A stretch of 64,000 bases of DNA from JBMNEH01 sp050948665 (lineage in GTDB: Bacteria > Bacillota > Clostridia > Christensenellales > UMGS416): assembly GCA_050948665.1 (NCBI GenBank), contig JBMNEH010000001.1, positions 1,488,001 to 1,552,000 of the forward strand, read 5' to 3'. Below, piece by piece: positions 1 to 9,335 of this stretch. The stretch's first letter is position 1. Each line of letters opens with the position of its first letter. The notes beneath the pieces were generated by a model. The model made no database searches. It saw only the letters and a list, made by a program, of their open reading frames with translations, and was not told where the DNA came from. The position numbers were made by a program, and so were the translations under genes.

Positions 1-201
1 GCCCATGCGGCCATGGTTCTATCTCACGATGCTACCTTTGCAGATGCAGCAGCAACTGCTTTAGGGAACCTCATACATACTTGCAATGATTTAGATAAAG
101 GCGTTAGCCGAATTATGACCCTTCCGGATTCTGTCGGTGCGCTGGCGATCATAGATGACAGGATCGCAGTTTCAGGACAAATAACCCTTACTTCACTATA
201 G
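1..201 (+). CDS. UPF0280 family protein, C-terminal end (5' partial)
   Basis: The reading frame is open from base 1, so the gene starts upstream of the window. The last 66 residues include an ADAAATALGN motif followed by a short hydrophobic stretch. This matches the C-terminus of the UPF0280 (COG2122) family, which is related to ApbE/FMN-transferase-like folds; the biochemical function is not established. It is followed after 9 bases by the membrane methyltransferase gene, so the two may be co-transcribed. The family call rests on this short tail only. Confidence 0.6.
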   Translation, partial: AHAAMVLSHDATFADAAATALGNLIHTCNDLDKGVSRIMTLPDSVGALAIIDDRIAVSGQITLTSL

Positions 202-210
202 GAGTTTAAT

Positions 211-879
211 ATGCCAAGAATTACTCTCCCCATATGGGTTTTCATCGTGATAGTTGTCTTTAGCACCTGTATTCTGTTGCTTTTCATTGCAGGGATTTCA
301 GATTTGTGGACATGGATCTTTGATTGTATGCTACTCGGAATAGCAGCTTTCTTGTTGCTCTTATTACGGTTTCAAAAACCGGAAGTGTTGCGCCGGACTA
401 TGCCGTCTCCGACGGATTTCCCAGGATATCAATCCTACTGGGTATCAATTCTAATACTCGCAGCAGTAACAGCCGGACTGTCTGTATATGACGCTCAACA
501 CACCCTTCTTCCTCCCATGCCTGACTTCTTTTCCTATATAGGTATGCTGTTGATATTCTGCGGCGGAATACTGATATTCCAAACAAGCAGCGCTACTCCT
601 CCTCATTGCCAGCATTACTATGGGGAGAACAATCCGAATCATGAAGCTACGGGTGTATATCACCTTATCAGATTTCCCGCTCAACTTTCCGCTCTTCTGA
701 TTACTGTCGGTATATCCATCTACTTCATGTCTCTGGCGGGCTTGGTTCCAGCACTTGCACAATTGTTTGTCTTGATTTCGTTTATTCGCAGCCAAGAGGA
801 GTTTCGTTTTACCGAATATGATTGGTTCTTCGATTATTGTAAAAAAGTCCCCTTTCGTCTTGTTCCTTTTATTTGGTAA
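211..879 (+). CDS. ICMT/PEMT-like integral membrane methyltransferase
   Basis: A 222-residue protein with about five hydrophobic segments (roughly residues 7-28, 33-52, 75-95, 105-122 and 150-185). The C-terminal part has the pattern GVYHLIRFPAQL, then a hydrophobic helix, then RSQEEF and a terminal RLVPFIW. This is the layout of the isoprenylcysteine carboxyl methyltransferase/phospholipid methyltransferase superfamily (G-Y-R-H-P ... E-E ... P). In this copy the usual RHP reads RFP, so the metal or substrate details may differ. The substrate is unknown. A GGAG ribosome site at 200-203 supports the ATG at 211. A promoter for the next transcript begins right at its stop codon. Confidence 0.6.
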   Translation: MPRITLPIWVFIVIVVFSTCILLLFIAGISDLWTWIFDCMLLGIAAFLLLLLRFQKPEVLRRTMPSPTDFPGYQSYWVSILILAAVTAGLSVYDAQHTLLPPMPDFFSYIGMLLIFCGGILIFQTSSATPPHCQHYYGENNPNHEATGVYHLIRFPAQLSALLITVGISIYFMSLAGLVPALAQLFVLISFIRSQEEFRFTEYDWFFDYCKKVPFRLVPFIW

Positions 880-880
880 T

Positions 881-908
881 TTGCAAATACAACCTAATGT
901 GATATAAT
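881..908 (+). promoter_or_regulatory. sigma-A-type promoter for the panT-coaX transcript
   Basis: TTGCAA at 881-886 and TATAAT at 903-908 are separated by 16 bases. Transcription would start near 915, which leaves an untranslated leader of about 115 nt before the ECF transporter gene. Confidence 0.6.
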
Positions 909-915
909 ATACGCA

Positions 916-1028
916 CATAACTGTAATTGCTGGAAGCCGGACCGAAAGGCCGCCATTCCCCAAAAGGTCAGTTACAGATTTGAAGGCGACGTATGATATC
1001 CCTGTAAGGGAGTCGGAACGGAGGTATA
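916..1028 (+). ncRNA. structured leader RNA upstream of panT (unassigned riboswitch-like element)
   Basis: The leader can fold into two adjacent stem structures. The first is closed by CTGTAATTG (921-929) pairing with CAGTTACAG (969-977), nine pairs with one G-U. It has an inner GGAA/TTCC stem and a CC-GAAA-GG tetraloop hairpin. The second has CGAC (about 987-990) pairing with GTCG (about 1012-1015) around a CCC-TGTAA-GGG hairpin. The second stem ends just before the GGAGG ribosome site, which would allow control of translation. I do not recognise TPP, FMN, cobalamin, THF, preQ1, ZTP or SAM consensus boxes. The downstream genes suggest a ligand linked to pantothenate or CoA, which is inference only. 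Confidence 0.45.
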
Positions 1029-1031
1029 ATT

Positions 1032-1634
1032 ATGACTGAACAGGTTCGTAGCACGCGTCTCAGAAAAATGATTCTGGTCGCACTCTTCTCTGCCATTATG
1101 TGGGCGCTTTATCTGGCAGGTATTGGCATAATCCCTATCGGCCCTGCAAATGTAACAGTACTTCATATTCCGGTTATAATCGGTACATTGGTATGCGGCC
1201 TGCCAGGCGGTTTGATTCTAGGTCTATTCTTTGGTATTACCAGTGTGATAACCGCCTTTACGAAAACCAGTGCGCTGGTCGCTCCAATGCTGGCCCAGTC
1301 CCCTGTTCTTGTAGTAGTGATGTCCATTGTGCCCCGACTATTAATACCGGTAGTGACTTGGGCCGTAGCAAGGTTATACCGTAACCGCACCTTATCTCTT
1401 GGGGTTTCATCTGTTTGCGGATCTCTGACGAATACGATTTTTTATTTAGGCTTTATGTTGGCCTTTTATTGGATTCTGGGCATTGAAAACGCAACATTGC
1501 TTGGAGTAATCGGCGGTGTTGCTCTTACAAACGGCATTGCGGAAGCCATTGCTTCGGCAATACTTACTGTACCCGTTTGCCTAACGTTAGATCGTTTTGC
1601 GCGACCAACGAAAAAGCAACTTTCGGAGGAATAG
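1032..1634 (+). CDS. panT: ECF transporter S component, probable pantothenate transporter
   Basis: A 200-residue protein with six hydrophobic segments and the N-terminal layout of ECF-family substrate-binding (S) components: a basic cytoplasmic start, then repeated small-residue helices containing GIIPIGPANVTVLHIPVIIG. S components bind the vitamin and dock onto shared EcfA/EcfA'/EcfT energising subunits, none of which are encoded nearby. The next gene, one base after its stop, is a pantothenate kinase, so pantothenate is the most likely substrate. That assignment rests on gene context. The start ATG follows GGAGG at 1020-1024 and comes after a structured leader. Confidence 0.7.
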   Translation: MTEQVRSTRLRKMILVALFSAIMWALYLAGIGIIPIGPANVTVLHIPVIIGTLVCGLPGGLILGLFFGITSVITAFTKTSALVAPMLAQSPVLVVVMSIVPRLLIPVVTWAVARLYRNRTLSLGVSSVCGSLTNTIFYLGFMLAFYWILGIENATLLGVIGGVALTNGIAEAIASAILTVPVCLTLDRFARPTKKQLSEE

Positions 1635-1635
1635 T

Positions 1636-2421
1636 ATGATTCTCACTATGGACGCCGGTAACACAAGCATAAAACTCGGTATCTACGATGATAACGGTCA
1701 TATGCGGCAATATGGCCGTATAAGCACTGACATTAATAAAACAAGCGATGAATACGGATTGACAATGCTGAGTGTGTTTCAATATGCTCATATTGATCCT
1801 GTGTCTGTAAAGGGAGTCATTTATTCATCTGTCGTGCCCAGCTTGAATGTAACTTTGGAAAATATGTGCCATACCTTTTTTCACCTCAACCCCTTCTGCG
1901 TTGGCCCCGGTATGAAGACAGGCATGGCTATTAAGTACGATAACTCCCGAGAATTGGGAGCAGATCGCATCTGTACAGCGGTTGCTGCATATGAGAAGTA
2001 CGGCGGACCCTGCGTTGTAATAGATTTCGGTACCGCAACTACTTTCGGTGCCATTAGCGACACGGGCGATTTTCTGGGCGGTGCTATTATGCCCGGTGTT
2101 AAGGTATCTCTCCAAGGATTGATTACCGGAACTGCGCGACTTCCTAATATTGAAATCAAGAAACCAAATCATGTCATCGGAAAAAACACAGTGGAAAACA
2201 TGCAATCCGGTCTGCTGTACGGGTATACTGGTGCAGTTGAGACACTCATAAAGCGTATCAAAAAGGAAATGGGCTATGTGCCCAAAAAGATTAAAGTAAT
2301 CGCCACGGGCGGACTGGCACGGGTTATGGTATTTGACAATCAAATAATCGATACTATTGATAGTTACCTGACAATCGACGGACTGTATATACTTTATAAG
2401 AGAAACACGGTACTCGCATAA
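1636..2421 (+). CDS. coaX: type III pantothenate kinase
   Basis: Converts pantothenate to 4'-phosphopantothenate, the first step of coenzyme A synthesis, in the cytoplasm. The 261-residue protein starts MILTMDAGNTSIKLG, the DxGNT phosphate motif of the ASKHA-fold CoaX family. It contains GADRICTAVAAYEKYGG and IDFGTATTFGAI, the family's second acidic/phosphate motif, and a late ATGGLA motif. The start at 1636 is chosen over an in-frame upstream ATG at 1597: GGAGGA at 1625-1630 is well spaced, the family begins here, and this avoids overlap with panT. Type III kinases are not feedback-inhibited by CoA, which may make control at the leader RNA useful. Confidence 0.93.
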   Translation: MILTMDAGNTSIKLGIYDDNGHMRQYGRISTDINKTSDEYGLTMLSVFQYAHIDPVSVKGVIYSSVVPSLNVTLENMCHTFFHLNPFCVGPGMKTGMAIKYDNSRELGADRICTAVAAYEKYGGPCVVIDFGTATTFGAISDTGDFLGGAIMPGVKVSLQGLITGTARLPNIEIKKPNHVIGKNTVENMQSGLLYGYTGAVETLIKRIKKEMGYVPKKIKVIATGGLARVMVFDNQIIDTIDSYLTIDGLYILYKRNTVLA

Positions 2422-2438
2422 TACCGGGAAGGAGAAAA

Positions 2439-2786
2439 ATGTATATTCCAAGCGAAAAACAAACAACAGACACACGGATTAATATGCGGGGAGGCGAAGG
2501 ACAGGTCGTATTTGTGAACTTGGCATCACAGGAAGAACTTCCCGCGAAAAGCCGTTTTATCGCTAAAGGATTGCTGGAGCCCGGATGTTCTATCGGCTTT
2601 CACATTCATGACGGTGAGAGCGAAGTATACTACATCCTTTCCGGCAATCCGACAATTGACGATAACGGCACTTGCCTAAATGCCAAACCCGGAGATACTG
2701 TTATCACCTACTCCGGCAACGGACATGCCATGAAAAACGACACCGACCAACCCGTAACCTTCATCGCAACAATTATCCTGGATTAA
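2439..2786 (+). CDS. small cupin-domain protein
   Basis: A 115-residue single-domain beta-barrel protein of the cupin_2 type. The first metal-binding motif is visible as GFHIHDGESEVYYILSG (G-x5-H-x-H-x3,4-E-x6-G) at about residues 51-67, and the second as PGD ... GNGHAMKN with a conserved His. It starts 17 bases after coaX behind a GGAAGGAG ribosome site, so it probably belongs to the same transcript. Small cupins of this size act as metal-dependent isomerases, dioxygenases or binding proteins; the substrate cannot be told here. Confidence 0.8.
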   Translation: MYIPSEKQTTDTRINMRGGEGQVVFVNLASQEELPAKSRFIAKGLLEPGCSIGFHIHDGESEVYYILSGNPTIDDNGTCLNAKPGDTVITYSGNGHAMKNDTDQPVTFIATIILD

Positions 2787-2848
2787 TTTGCAGCTCGTTA
2801 AATATTCACTAAATTACCATTTTATTCTGTTCTAACGGAGGTGTTTCA

Positions 2849-4741
2849 ATGCTGAATGAAAAAGGACAAATCTCTATCAACTCACAAAATATCTTTCCAA
2901 TACTAAAGCGTTGGCTCTACTCTGAACGGGATATTTTCGTTCGGGAGCTAGTTTCAAACGCTACGGATGCCATTACAAAAATCAAGCGCATTGCTTCTTT
3001 AGGAGAATATAACCTACAGGATAATGAGAGTCTTGAAATTCACATCGAAGTAAATGAAGAAGCTGGCACTCTTTCTTTCTGTGATAACGGTGTCGGCATG
3101 ACGGCAGACGAAGTTCGAAAATACCTTAATCAAGTTGCCTTTTCCAGTGCCCAGGATTTTCTGGAAAAATATAAGGGTGCGGATGACAGCAACCAAATTA
3201 TCGGGCATTTCGGTCTGGGATTTTATTCCGCATTTATGGTGTCGAAAAAAGTAACCGTCGATACATTAAGTTGGCAAAAGGATGCCGAGCCTGTATGCTG
3301 GAGTTGCGACGGAGATACCGAATATACTCTTGAACCCGGAAAACGTGAGTTTCGCGGAACCACCGTAACACTGTACTTGAATGCAGAAGACGGAGAATTT
3401 CTTCGTGCTTCCAGGGTGCGCGCGATATTGGATAAATACTGTGCTTTCCTTCCATATCCTATTTTTTTAACAAATCTAAATGCTTATGACGAAGATAAAG
3501 AAAAACACGAGACCATCGAAGAGACATCGGATACGGACACTGTTACATCCCCAAGGCCTGTAAACGATACGATGCCGTTATGGAAAAAAAAGCCCTCGGA
3601 CTGCACAGATGAAGAGTATCGAGCATTTTATCACAAGCTTTTTACAGACTTCCAAGAGCCGCTATTTTGGGTGCATCTAAATGCAGATTTTCCAATAAGG
3701 CTTCAGGGTATATTGTATTTTCCCCGCATCAGCAATACAATGCAGACAATCGAAGGAAAAATCATGCTCTTTAACAATCAGGTATATGTGGCAGATAACG
3801 TAAAAGAAGTTATACCAGAGTATCTGATGATGTTGAAGGGCGTTATTGATTGCCCCGACCTCCCCTTGAATGTATCTCGTTCCGCTCTACAAAAAGACAA
3901 AGAGGTGCAAAAAATTCCAGCATATATCTCTCGGAAGGTTGCGGATAAACTTATCGGTATGCATAAAACAGATATCTCCGCTTATGAGAAATACTGGCAG
4001 GATATCCGTCCTTTCATACTGTATGGCTGTCTTCGAGATGAAAAGTTTTATGACCGGATGAGAGAATATTTAATTTTCAAACTGTCGGACGGCAATTTTA
4101 CCACCTTGGAGGATTATCTGGCCAAAGCAGAGAACAGTCATAAAAATACTGTCTATTACGCAAGTGATGCCCGCACACAGGCTGCATATATCGACACCTT
4201 TACAAAGTACGGTTTGCAGGTGCTTATACTTGATAATGCATTAGATACTCCCTTTATCCAATTCCTTGAGAGCAAGGCAGAGGGCTTGTCCTTCAGCCGG
4301 GTAGACTCCCAGCTTCCTCAGCAAGCCAAGGAATCCGGAGAAGCCAATGCAGAGGACGGTCTGCTTTTAGAAGCAATGTTCCGGCGAGCAACCGGAAGAG
4401 AGCAGATGGCTGTACGACAGGAACTCTTAAGTGATCCTGACAGTGTTGCATTTATTCAGTTAAATGAGTTTGTACGGCGTTGGCAGGAGATGGGAATGTT
4501 CTCCAGCAATGACCGTGAGCAGGCATTCCAGATGATCGATCAGCAAATTGAGCTGGTAGTCAACAGCAACTCTCCCGTTATCCGCACACTGATCGAGCGG
4601 GAGAAAGCGAGCGAGCCCACCGATGAAATCTGTGGTCAAATTTTTGATTTGGCACGTCTCGGTGCAGGCCTTATGCATCCGAACGATTTGACATCTTTTG
4701 TAAAACGGAGCCAGAGCATGCTGAACCAATCTGTTAAGTAA
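2849..4741 (+). CDS. htpG: molecular chaperone HtpG (Hsp90)
   Basis: A 630-residue ATP-dependent chaperone, the usual length for bacterial Hsp90. The N-terminal GHKL ATPase domain shows ERDIFVRELVSNATDAITK (about residues 29-47, catalytic Glu and metal-coordinating Asn), DNGVGM and GHFGLGFYSAFMV. The middle domain carries LYFPR and the catalytic-loop region DLPLNVSRSALQ. There is no MEEVD tail, as expected in bacteria. The ribosome site GGAGGTG at 2838-2844 precedes the ATG. It is separated from the cupin gene by 62 bases and ends at a strong terminator, so it may be its own unit. I see no CIRCE element upstream. Confidence 0.95.
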   Translation: MLNEKGQISINSQNIFPILKRWLYSERDIFVRELVSNATDAITKIKRIASLGEYNLQDNESLEIHIEVNEEAGTLSFCDNGVGMTADEVRKYLNQVAFSSAQDFLEKYKGADDSNQIIGHFGLGFYSAFMVSKKVTVDTLSWQKDAEPVCWSCDGDTEYTLEPGKREFRGTTVTLYLNAEDGEFLRASRVRAILDKYCAFLPYPIFLTNLNAYDEDKEKHETIEETSDTDTVTSPRPVNDTMPLWKKKPSDCTDEEYRAFYHKLFTDFQEPLFWVHLNADFPIRLQGILYFPRISNTMQTIEGKIMLFNNQVYVADNVKEVIPEYLMMLKGVIDCPDLPLNVSRSALQKDKEVQKIPAYISRKVADKLIGMHKTDISAYEKYWQDIRPFILYGCLRDEKFYDRMREYLIFKLSDGNFTTLEDYLAKAENSHKNTVYYASDARTQAAYIDTFTKYGLQVLILDNALDTPFIQFLESKAEGLSFSRVDSQLPQQAKESGEANAEDGLLLEAMFRRATGREQMAVRQELLSDPDSVAFIQLNEFVRRWQEMGMFSSNDREQAFQMIDQQIELVVNSNSPVIRTLIEREKASEPTDEICGQIFDLARLGAGLMHPNDLTSFVKRSQSMLNQSVK

Positions 4742-4746
4742 GGTAA

Positions 4747-4775
4747 GAAAAGCCCCGCAGTGCGGGGCTTTTCTT
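4747..4775 (+). terminator. rho-independent terminator after htpG
   Basis: AAAAGCCCCGC pairs with GCGGGGCTTTT around a short loop and is followed by TTCTT. The flanking A and T runs would let it work on both strands, also ending the convergent glycosidase transcript whose stop lies at 4784. Confidence 0.85.
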
Positions 4776-4783
4776 ATATGAAT

Positions 4784-7700
4784 TTAAACCGTAATTTCTC
4801 CGATGCGGGGCGCAACAAGAATCCCGCAAGGACGTAACTGGTATGTACGCGAAAATGCCAATTCCTTGCTTTTCCAAGCCCCGGGACCGAACCATGTCAG
4901 TGTGCGGTCACAATTATGAAGTGAACCGAATGAGTTTACACGATTGCCGAATGCAGTAATAGCAAGCGTATGTCTTCCGGTGGTAGTATGGATGGGCAGA
5001 CGATACGGCGCATAAGCAATACGCCCTTGCCGCACACCGTCAATATCCACTGTAAGCAACGGATTTCTAAAGTGCGCAACTTCTAGAATAAAATGATTCG
5101 GGTAATCACCATCTAAAAAGTAGGTCACATTTCCGCCATAGAAAGGTAATCCCTGACCTGTCCAGTCTCCAAATGCCAAAGTCCTCACAGGCGCAGTAAC
5201 TGTAGCTGTATCTCCCTCTACACGCACACCGAAATCACCCAGCAAGTAGCACCACTCCAAACCATCTCGAGGACCAATGGGGATTCGAAGTTCCAGTATG
5301 TTCTCGTCCTGTTTCAATCCCGGCAAGGGAATGGTGTGTATTGCCTTATCAGTATACCAACCTTGAACATCTGCAGGAACATACTTTCCGTTCAAAGTAA
5401 TGCTGACCTCTTTCCCACGCTCCACGGCAAGCATTGCTCCTTCCACGGGAACCTCAGAGTTAATACGGAAACGAAGACGTACCGTGTGAGGGCGGCTACC
5501 ATCATCGGGAATAACCCAGGGCTGTACAAGTTGCCCATCAAGCTGTGGATATCCTATCTGCCTGCGAAGTATCCCGTCAATCCGCAGAATCTCATCTGAA
5601 GGCCGATAGGGCTCATCATCCAGTGCATACTCCGGCATATCCAGCACCAACACATTGGGCTCCGAAAGAGAAATCGGAACTTTCCCAGCATACTTCATAT
5701 CGTAGCTATATTCGGGAACATCCCTTTTTTCTATTGCTTGTCTTCCCTCCTCCAGCCGTAACAGAAGACTGTCATGCGGGTATAATACAGTTTCGAAGCA
5801 GCTGACTCCGTTTTTATATTCAAGAGCCAGCGGCAATACCTCTCCAGACATTGTATCAAAAATCTTGCCGTGCCAGTCACCCTTCATTCGAATATTGCAC
5901 TTCTCACCCGGACAAATGTCCTGGTTTGCAGGCTTATAGGTATGCGCCAGAAACAGCCAGCGAAAAACACCGTCCTGCCTGAGTTGATAAGCCATATCAC
6001 GTTTGCGGATCCCTTTCTCATTTATTACATCCACAAACCTTTCCTTCGCAAGCGCTTCCATAAGTGCGCACTGAGAAAAATCAATCACTTCTGCCTTTGC
6101 TGCCAATCGGGGCAGAGAGGTATCGGGCATTGCACCAACACAGGATGGTATCGTTCCCAAGAAAATCAATCTCCCCCCAGCTTCATAGAAAGCCTCCAGG
6201 CGTACCAAAGTGCTTTGCCGCAAGGTTATGCAATTTGGCACAATAATCGTATCATATGCCATCTCTCCAACCTGTAAGGGAGACATACCTTTCTCACATT
6301 GCTGTGGCAGCAAGGATTCGGCGATAAAATCAAAGTCCAGAAGCCCCTCTACCATCCATGCGGTTAAGGTCTGAAACTGTGTATCAAGCTCCTCCCTTCG
6401 TGCATGCGTTTGATCGTTCGGCCCCCAAAGCAGCCAATAGCTTTCGATGGGATGAATAATACCGATATGTACGACAGGCTTTCCACGGGTCATTGCTGTA
6501 TTAACCCGAGCAAAATGATCCTCTACATAGGTGTATTCTTTCCACCAAGGCGATTGATATGAAATGGAAGCCGGATAATCCCGTTTAGCGATGCCTCCCA
6601 TGGAATACCAGCTTAAGTGCGGTACTCTTACGGTAACACCCATAGAAGCCTGCCAATCACCCTGCAGCTTATGGCCCCGGAAATCAAAGTCCCAGTTGGT
6701 AACACCATACAGCTCGGAAAGCACACCCGGTCGTCCATATTGGCGAGCAGCAGACTGTGCTTGTTTGGCTGTTGTAAATTCCCTTTTATCACAAAGCATA
6801 TCGATCCCCGGCAAAGAAAATGAGCGATACGAACGCATTGCGTCCCCCATCGCACTGGTTTGGGACTCCAAGGTTGGCTCTTCCATCATATGTCCGGTCA
6901 TCAACAGGTTATGCTTGTCACACCATCGACCGATTGTATCTGCAAAGGCAGAAGCAAAACGTTCCGATATATGATCATGATAATCATAGCGGGCATAGGA
7001 AACCTGATCGTCCGGGAGCTGCCATATCAACTCCGGAACAAAATCCAGTATATCAAATCCGTATATATTGCAGAAGGTATCCGGAAAGTTGTCTGTCCAA
7101 GGCAGAGTGATATCTTCTTTGGCAAAAGCAAAAGGAAGGGTGCGTTTTCGATTCACTTGTGGTTCATCTGTAAATATTGCCGGGACTGTTTTGCCAATGT
7201 CATCTCCGAGCACTTCAGCATAACGGGCATGGGTGACTTCCACAAAGCGTTCAACTGCTTTCGGATTTAATGTGTCCAAATATGCCTGGTTATTGTACCA
7301 CGGGTTGTCCTCAAGTATTTCGAGATAGGCATACCACTTTGTCCCCTCTGCTTCATCCTCCTGTGCACAGCGTCGGAATCTTTCCAGGTGACCACCCTCG
7401 TCCAGTACTACGTCATATATTGCCAGCAAAGTCCCGTCCTCATTCCTCGACTCTGTTGTGCTTCGCCTTTTCCCATACGGCACAGGCGTCATGCGTAAAT
7501 AACGGCCCCTATAAGCGTGATCCCTCGTCACAATGCCTCCTGCAGCGCCAGACGGCCACCTGTCCTCGTCATAAAGCCAGGCTAACATACTCTCTTTCTT
7601 TGCTTTGTCCACACAGGTAAGTATTAATTTCATAAAGTCATCGCTCAGATATGGCGTTGCTAAGCCTGAACGACAATGCATATGGAAGCCACCCATACCC

Positions 7701-7849
7701 ATTTCTTTAAATACCTCAATCTGCCGTTTCAGTTCAGCGGGTTCCAGCACAGCATTCCATGCCCAAAATGGCGTACACCGGTATTCACTTGTAGGGTTCT
7801 TAAACAATTGAAGATCCATCTCTGATGATTTATTCTTTGGATAGAGCAT
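4784..7849 (-). CDS. very large glycoside hydrolase, GH106/alpha-L-rhamnosidase-like
   Basis: A 1021-residue protein without a signal peptide, so probably cytoplasmic. The N-terminal region has the pattern NPTSEYRCTPFWAWNAVL, then FKEMGMGGFHMHCRSGL and AWLYDEDRWPSGAAGG. This is the hallmark of a large family of TIM-barrel glycosidases related to GH106 rhamnosidases and common in Bacteroidetes and Clostridia. The middle part contains a putative GATase-like/beta-galactosidase-trimerisation-type fold (IIVPNCITL ... LEAFYEAGGRLIF). The C-terminal third has beta-sandwich features (TLAFGDWTGQGLPFYGGNVTYF), typical of carbohydrate-binding jelly-roll domains. It starts 67 bases from the divergent ThrE-like gene and ends at the shared terminator. 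The sugar substrate is not determinable here. Confidence 0.7.
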   Translation of the reverse strand: MLYPKNKSSEMDLQLFKNPTSEYRCTPFWAWNAVLEPAELKRQIEVFKEMGMGGFHMHCRSGLATPYLSDDFMKLILTCVDKAKKESMLAWLYDEDRWPSGAAGGIVTRDHAYRGRYLRMTPVPYGKRRSTTESRNEDGTLLAIYDVVLDEGGHLERFRRCAQEDEAEGTKWYAYLEILEDNPWYNNQAYLDTLNPKAVERFVEVTHARYAEVLGDDIGKTVPAIFTDEPQVNRKRTLPFAFAKEDITLPWTDNFPDTFCNIYGFDILDFVPELIWQLPDDQVSYARYDYHDHISERFASAFADTIGRWCDKHNLLMTGHMMEEPTLESQTSAMGDAMRSYRSFSLPGIDMLCDKREFTTAKQAQSAARQYGRPGVLSELYGVTNWDFDFRGHKLQGDWQASMGVTVRVPHLSWYSMGGIAKRDYPASISYQSPWWKEYTYVEDHFARVNTAMTRGKPVVHIGIIHPIESYWLLWGPNDQTHARREELDTQFQTLTAWMVEGLLDFDFIAESLLPQQCEKGMSPLQVGEMAYDTIIVPNCITLRQSTLVRLEAFYEAGGRLIFLGTIPSCVGAMPDTSLPRLAAKAEVIDFSQCALMEALAKERFVDVINEKGIRKRDMAYQLRQDGVFRWLFLAHTYKPANQDICPGEKCNIRMKGDWHGKIFDTMSGEVLPLALEYKNGVSCFETVLYPHDSLLLRLEEGRQAIEKRDVPEYSYDMKYAGKVPISLSEPNVLVLDMPEYALDDEPYRPSDEILRIDGILRRQIGYPQLDGQLVQPWVIPDDGSRPHTVRLRFRINSEVPVEGAMLAVERGKEVSITLNGKYVPADVQGWYTDKAIHTIPLPGLKQDENILELRIPIGPRDGLEWCYLLGDFGVRVEGDTATVTAPVRTLAFGDWTGQGLPFYGGNVTYFLDGDYPNHFILEVAHFRNPLLTVDIDGVRQGRIAYAPYRLPIHTTTGRHTLAITAFGNRVNSFGSLHNCDRTLTWFGPGAWKSKELAFSRTYQLRPCGILVAPRIGEITV

Positions 7850-7916
7850 GAATTACTCCTTTCATAGGTGCTTTTTTTTATTTGATATGGTATCATACTC
7901 GGGGCAGGAGGGGAAG

Positions 7917-9176
7917 ATGGATAACGAAAGGGATGTCGCGCAGCTACTGTTAGTTGCAGGTACTGCGGCACAGATTATTTTGGAAAACGGAGCGGAAACC
8001 TACCGCGTCGAAGACACCGTGCTCCGAATCTGCCGTAGTTATGGCTATAAACAAGCAGACGTACTAGCATTTTCTACCGGAGTAAGCATATCTGTCACAG
8101 AAAATGCCCGCAGCCAGGCAATTATTCGACGAATACGTCAGCGGACATTGCGGTTGGATAAGGTGAATCAAGTCAATGACCTATCACGACGCATTGCTGA
8201 AGGATCTATCCCCCTTGAAGATGCTTTAGATAAACTGCATACGATAAACAACACCGCAACAGACAATTACTGGTTTCAGGGGCTTTTTGCTGCGCTTTCC
8301 TCCGGTTTTTTCACTATAATGTTCGGTGGCGGGCTTCCGGAATTCTTCATCGGGGGCATTTGCGGCGGTTTGGCGCAGCTTGCCGGTACCGTCGTTAACC
8401 GAAAAGTCGCCTCCTCCTATATGATTTTGCCCGGGTTGTTAGGTGGGCTCATCTGCAGTCTTGTTGCAATGGGTGCTTTTTTTGCTTTCCATCTTTCTAC
8501 ACAAAGCGTTGAAGCTATTATCTCCGGCGCAATAATGCCGCTGGTAACCGGGTTATTAATGACAAACGCCGTAAGGGATCTGATGCGAGGTGACTTGGTC
8601 AGCAGCCTTGCCAGAGGGGCTGAGGCGTTGCTTGCTACTATCATGGTAGCACTGGGTGTAATGCTTCTGTTGCGAATTTACCTCCCCACAGAGGTCTCTA
8701 CTGATCCGGCGATGCCAAATTGGCTTGTTGCCACCATTGCGGCCGGCTTAGGTTCTCTGTTCTATACACGATTGATTTATACCCCGAAGGCCAGCATCTG
8801 GCTGTCTGCTTTCATTGCTCTGGTCTCCTATGGTTTATATGCGCTATTAAAGTCCGTTTTGCTTTGGAATGACACGCTATGTTTGTTTCTGTATGCCTTT
8901 ACCGCCGCCTTATTTTGTGAGATAGCTGCCAAGTACACAAAAATGATAGCGACCGTATACCTCTCAGCAGCACTTGTTCCATTAGTGCCAGGCATAACAC
9001 TATATCGCACCATTCGGGAATTGATATTTGGCAATAGTGCCGAAGCCAGCCGATTGGGATTGAGTGCTGCAATTATTGTAGGCACACTTGCGTTGGGGGT
9101 TGCTCTGGGCAGTATGGTTATCTCCATGTGCAAACATATCGCAGCTGCAACTGAGAAAAGAAATTCTTTAAAGTAG
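7917..9176 (+). CDS. ThrE-family threonine/serine exporter, fused two-domain form
   Basis: A 419-residue membrane protein. The N-terminal cytoplasmic part (about residues 1-120) has the signature AGTAAQIILENGAETYRVEDT and a conserved FSTGVSISV. It is followed by about ten hydrophobic segments in two groups, matching the ThrE N-domain (PF06738) fused to the ThrE_2 domain (PF12821). The family exports threonine and serine by proton exchange. The ATG at 7917 is chosen because AGGAGGGG lies at 7907-7914; an in-frame ATG at 7848 would overlap the divergent glycosidase and has no ribosome site. Confidence 0.85.
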   Translation: MDNERDVAQLLLVAGTAAQIILENGAETYRVEDTVLRICRSYGYKQADVLAFSTGVSISVTENARSQAIIRRIRQRTLRLDKVNQVNDLSRRIAEGSIPLEDALDKLHTINNTATDNYWFQGLFAALSSGFFTIMFGGGLPEFFIGGICGGLAQLAGTVVNRKVASSYMILPGLLGGLICSLVAMGAFFAFHLSTQSVEAIISGAIMPLVTGLLMTNAVRDLMRGDLVSSLARGAEALLATIMVALGVMLLLRIYLPTEVSTDPAMPNWLVATIAAGLGSLFYTRLIYTPKASIWLSAFIALVSYGLYALLKSVLLWNDTLCLFLYAFTAALFCEIAAKYTKMIATVYLSAALVPLVPGITLYRTIRELIFGNSAEASRLGLSAAIIVGTLALGVALGSMVISMCKHIAAATEKRNSLK

Positions 9177-9266
9177 CTGAAATAATTATATCACCATGTA
9201 TCTCCTTCCGCAAGCAAAGGAACCATAAGGAACGGGTATTTATATATTGCTCAAGGAGTAAAAATG

Positions 9267-9295
9267 TTGCGGTGCGGGATACATTCTGTTATAAT
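9267..9295 (+). promoter_or_regulatory. promoter of the M42 peptidase operon
   Basis: TTGCGG at 9267-9272 and TATAAT at 9290-9295 with an ideal 17-base spacer. The first M42 gene begins about 40 bases downstream. Confidence 0.6.
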
Positions 9296-9335
9296 AAAAA
9301 AGATTTATGACAGTAATCCGTAAAGGATGGATAGT

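Noticed and set aside
916..1028. Known riboswitch class (TPP, cobalamin, FMN, THF, preQ1, ZTP, c-di-GMP)
   Set aside because: None of the conserved boxes of these classes is present; reported instead as an unassigned structured leader.
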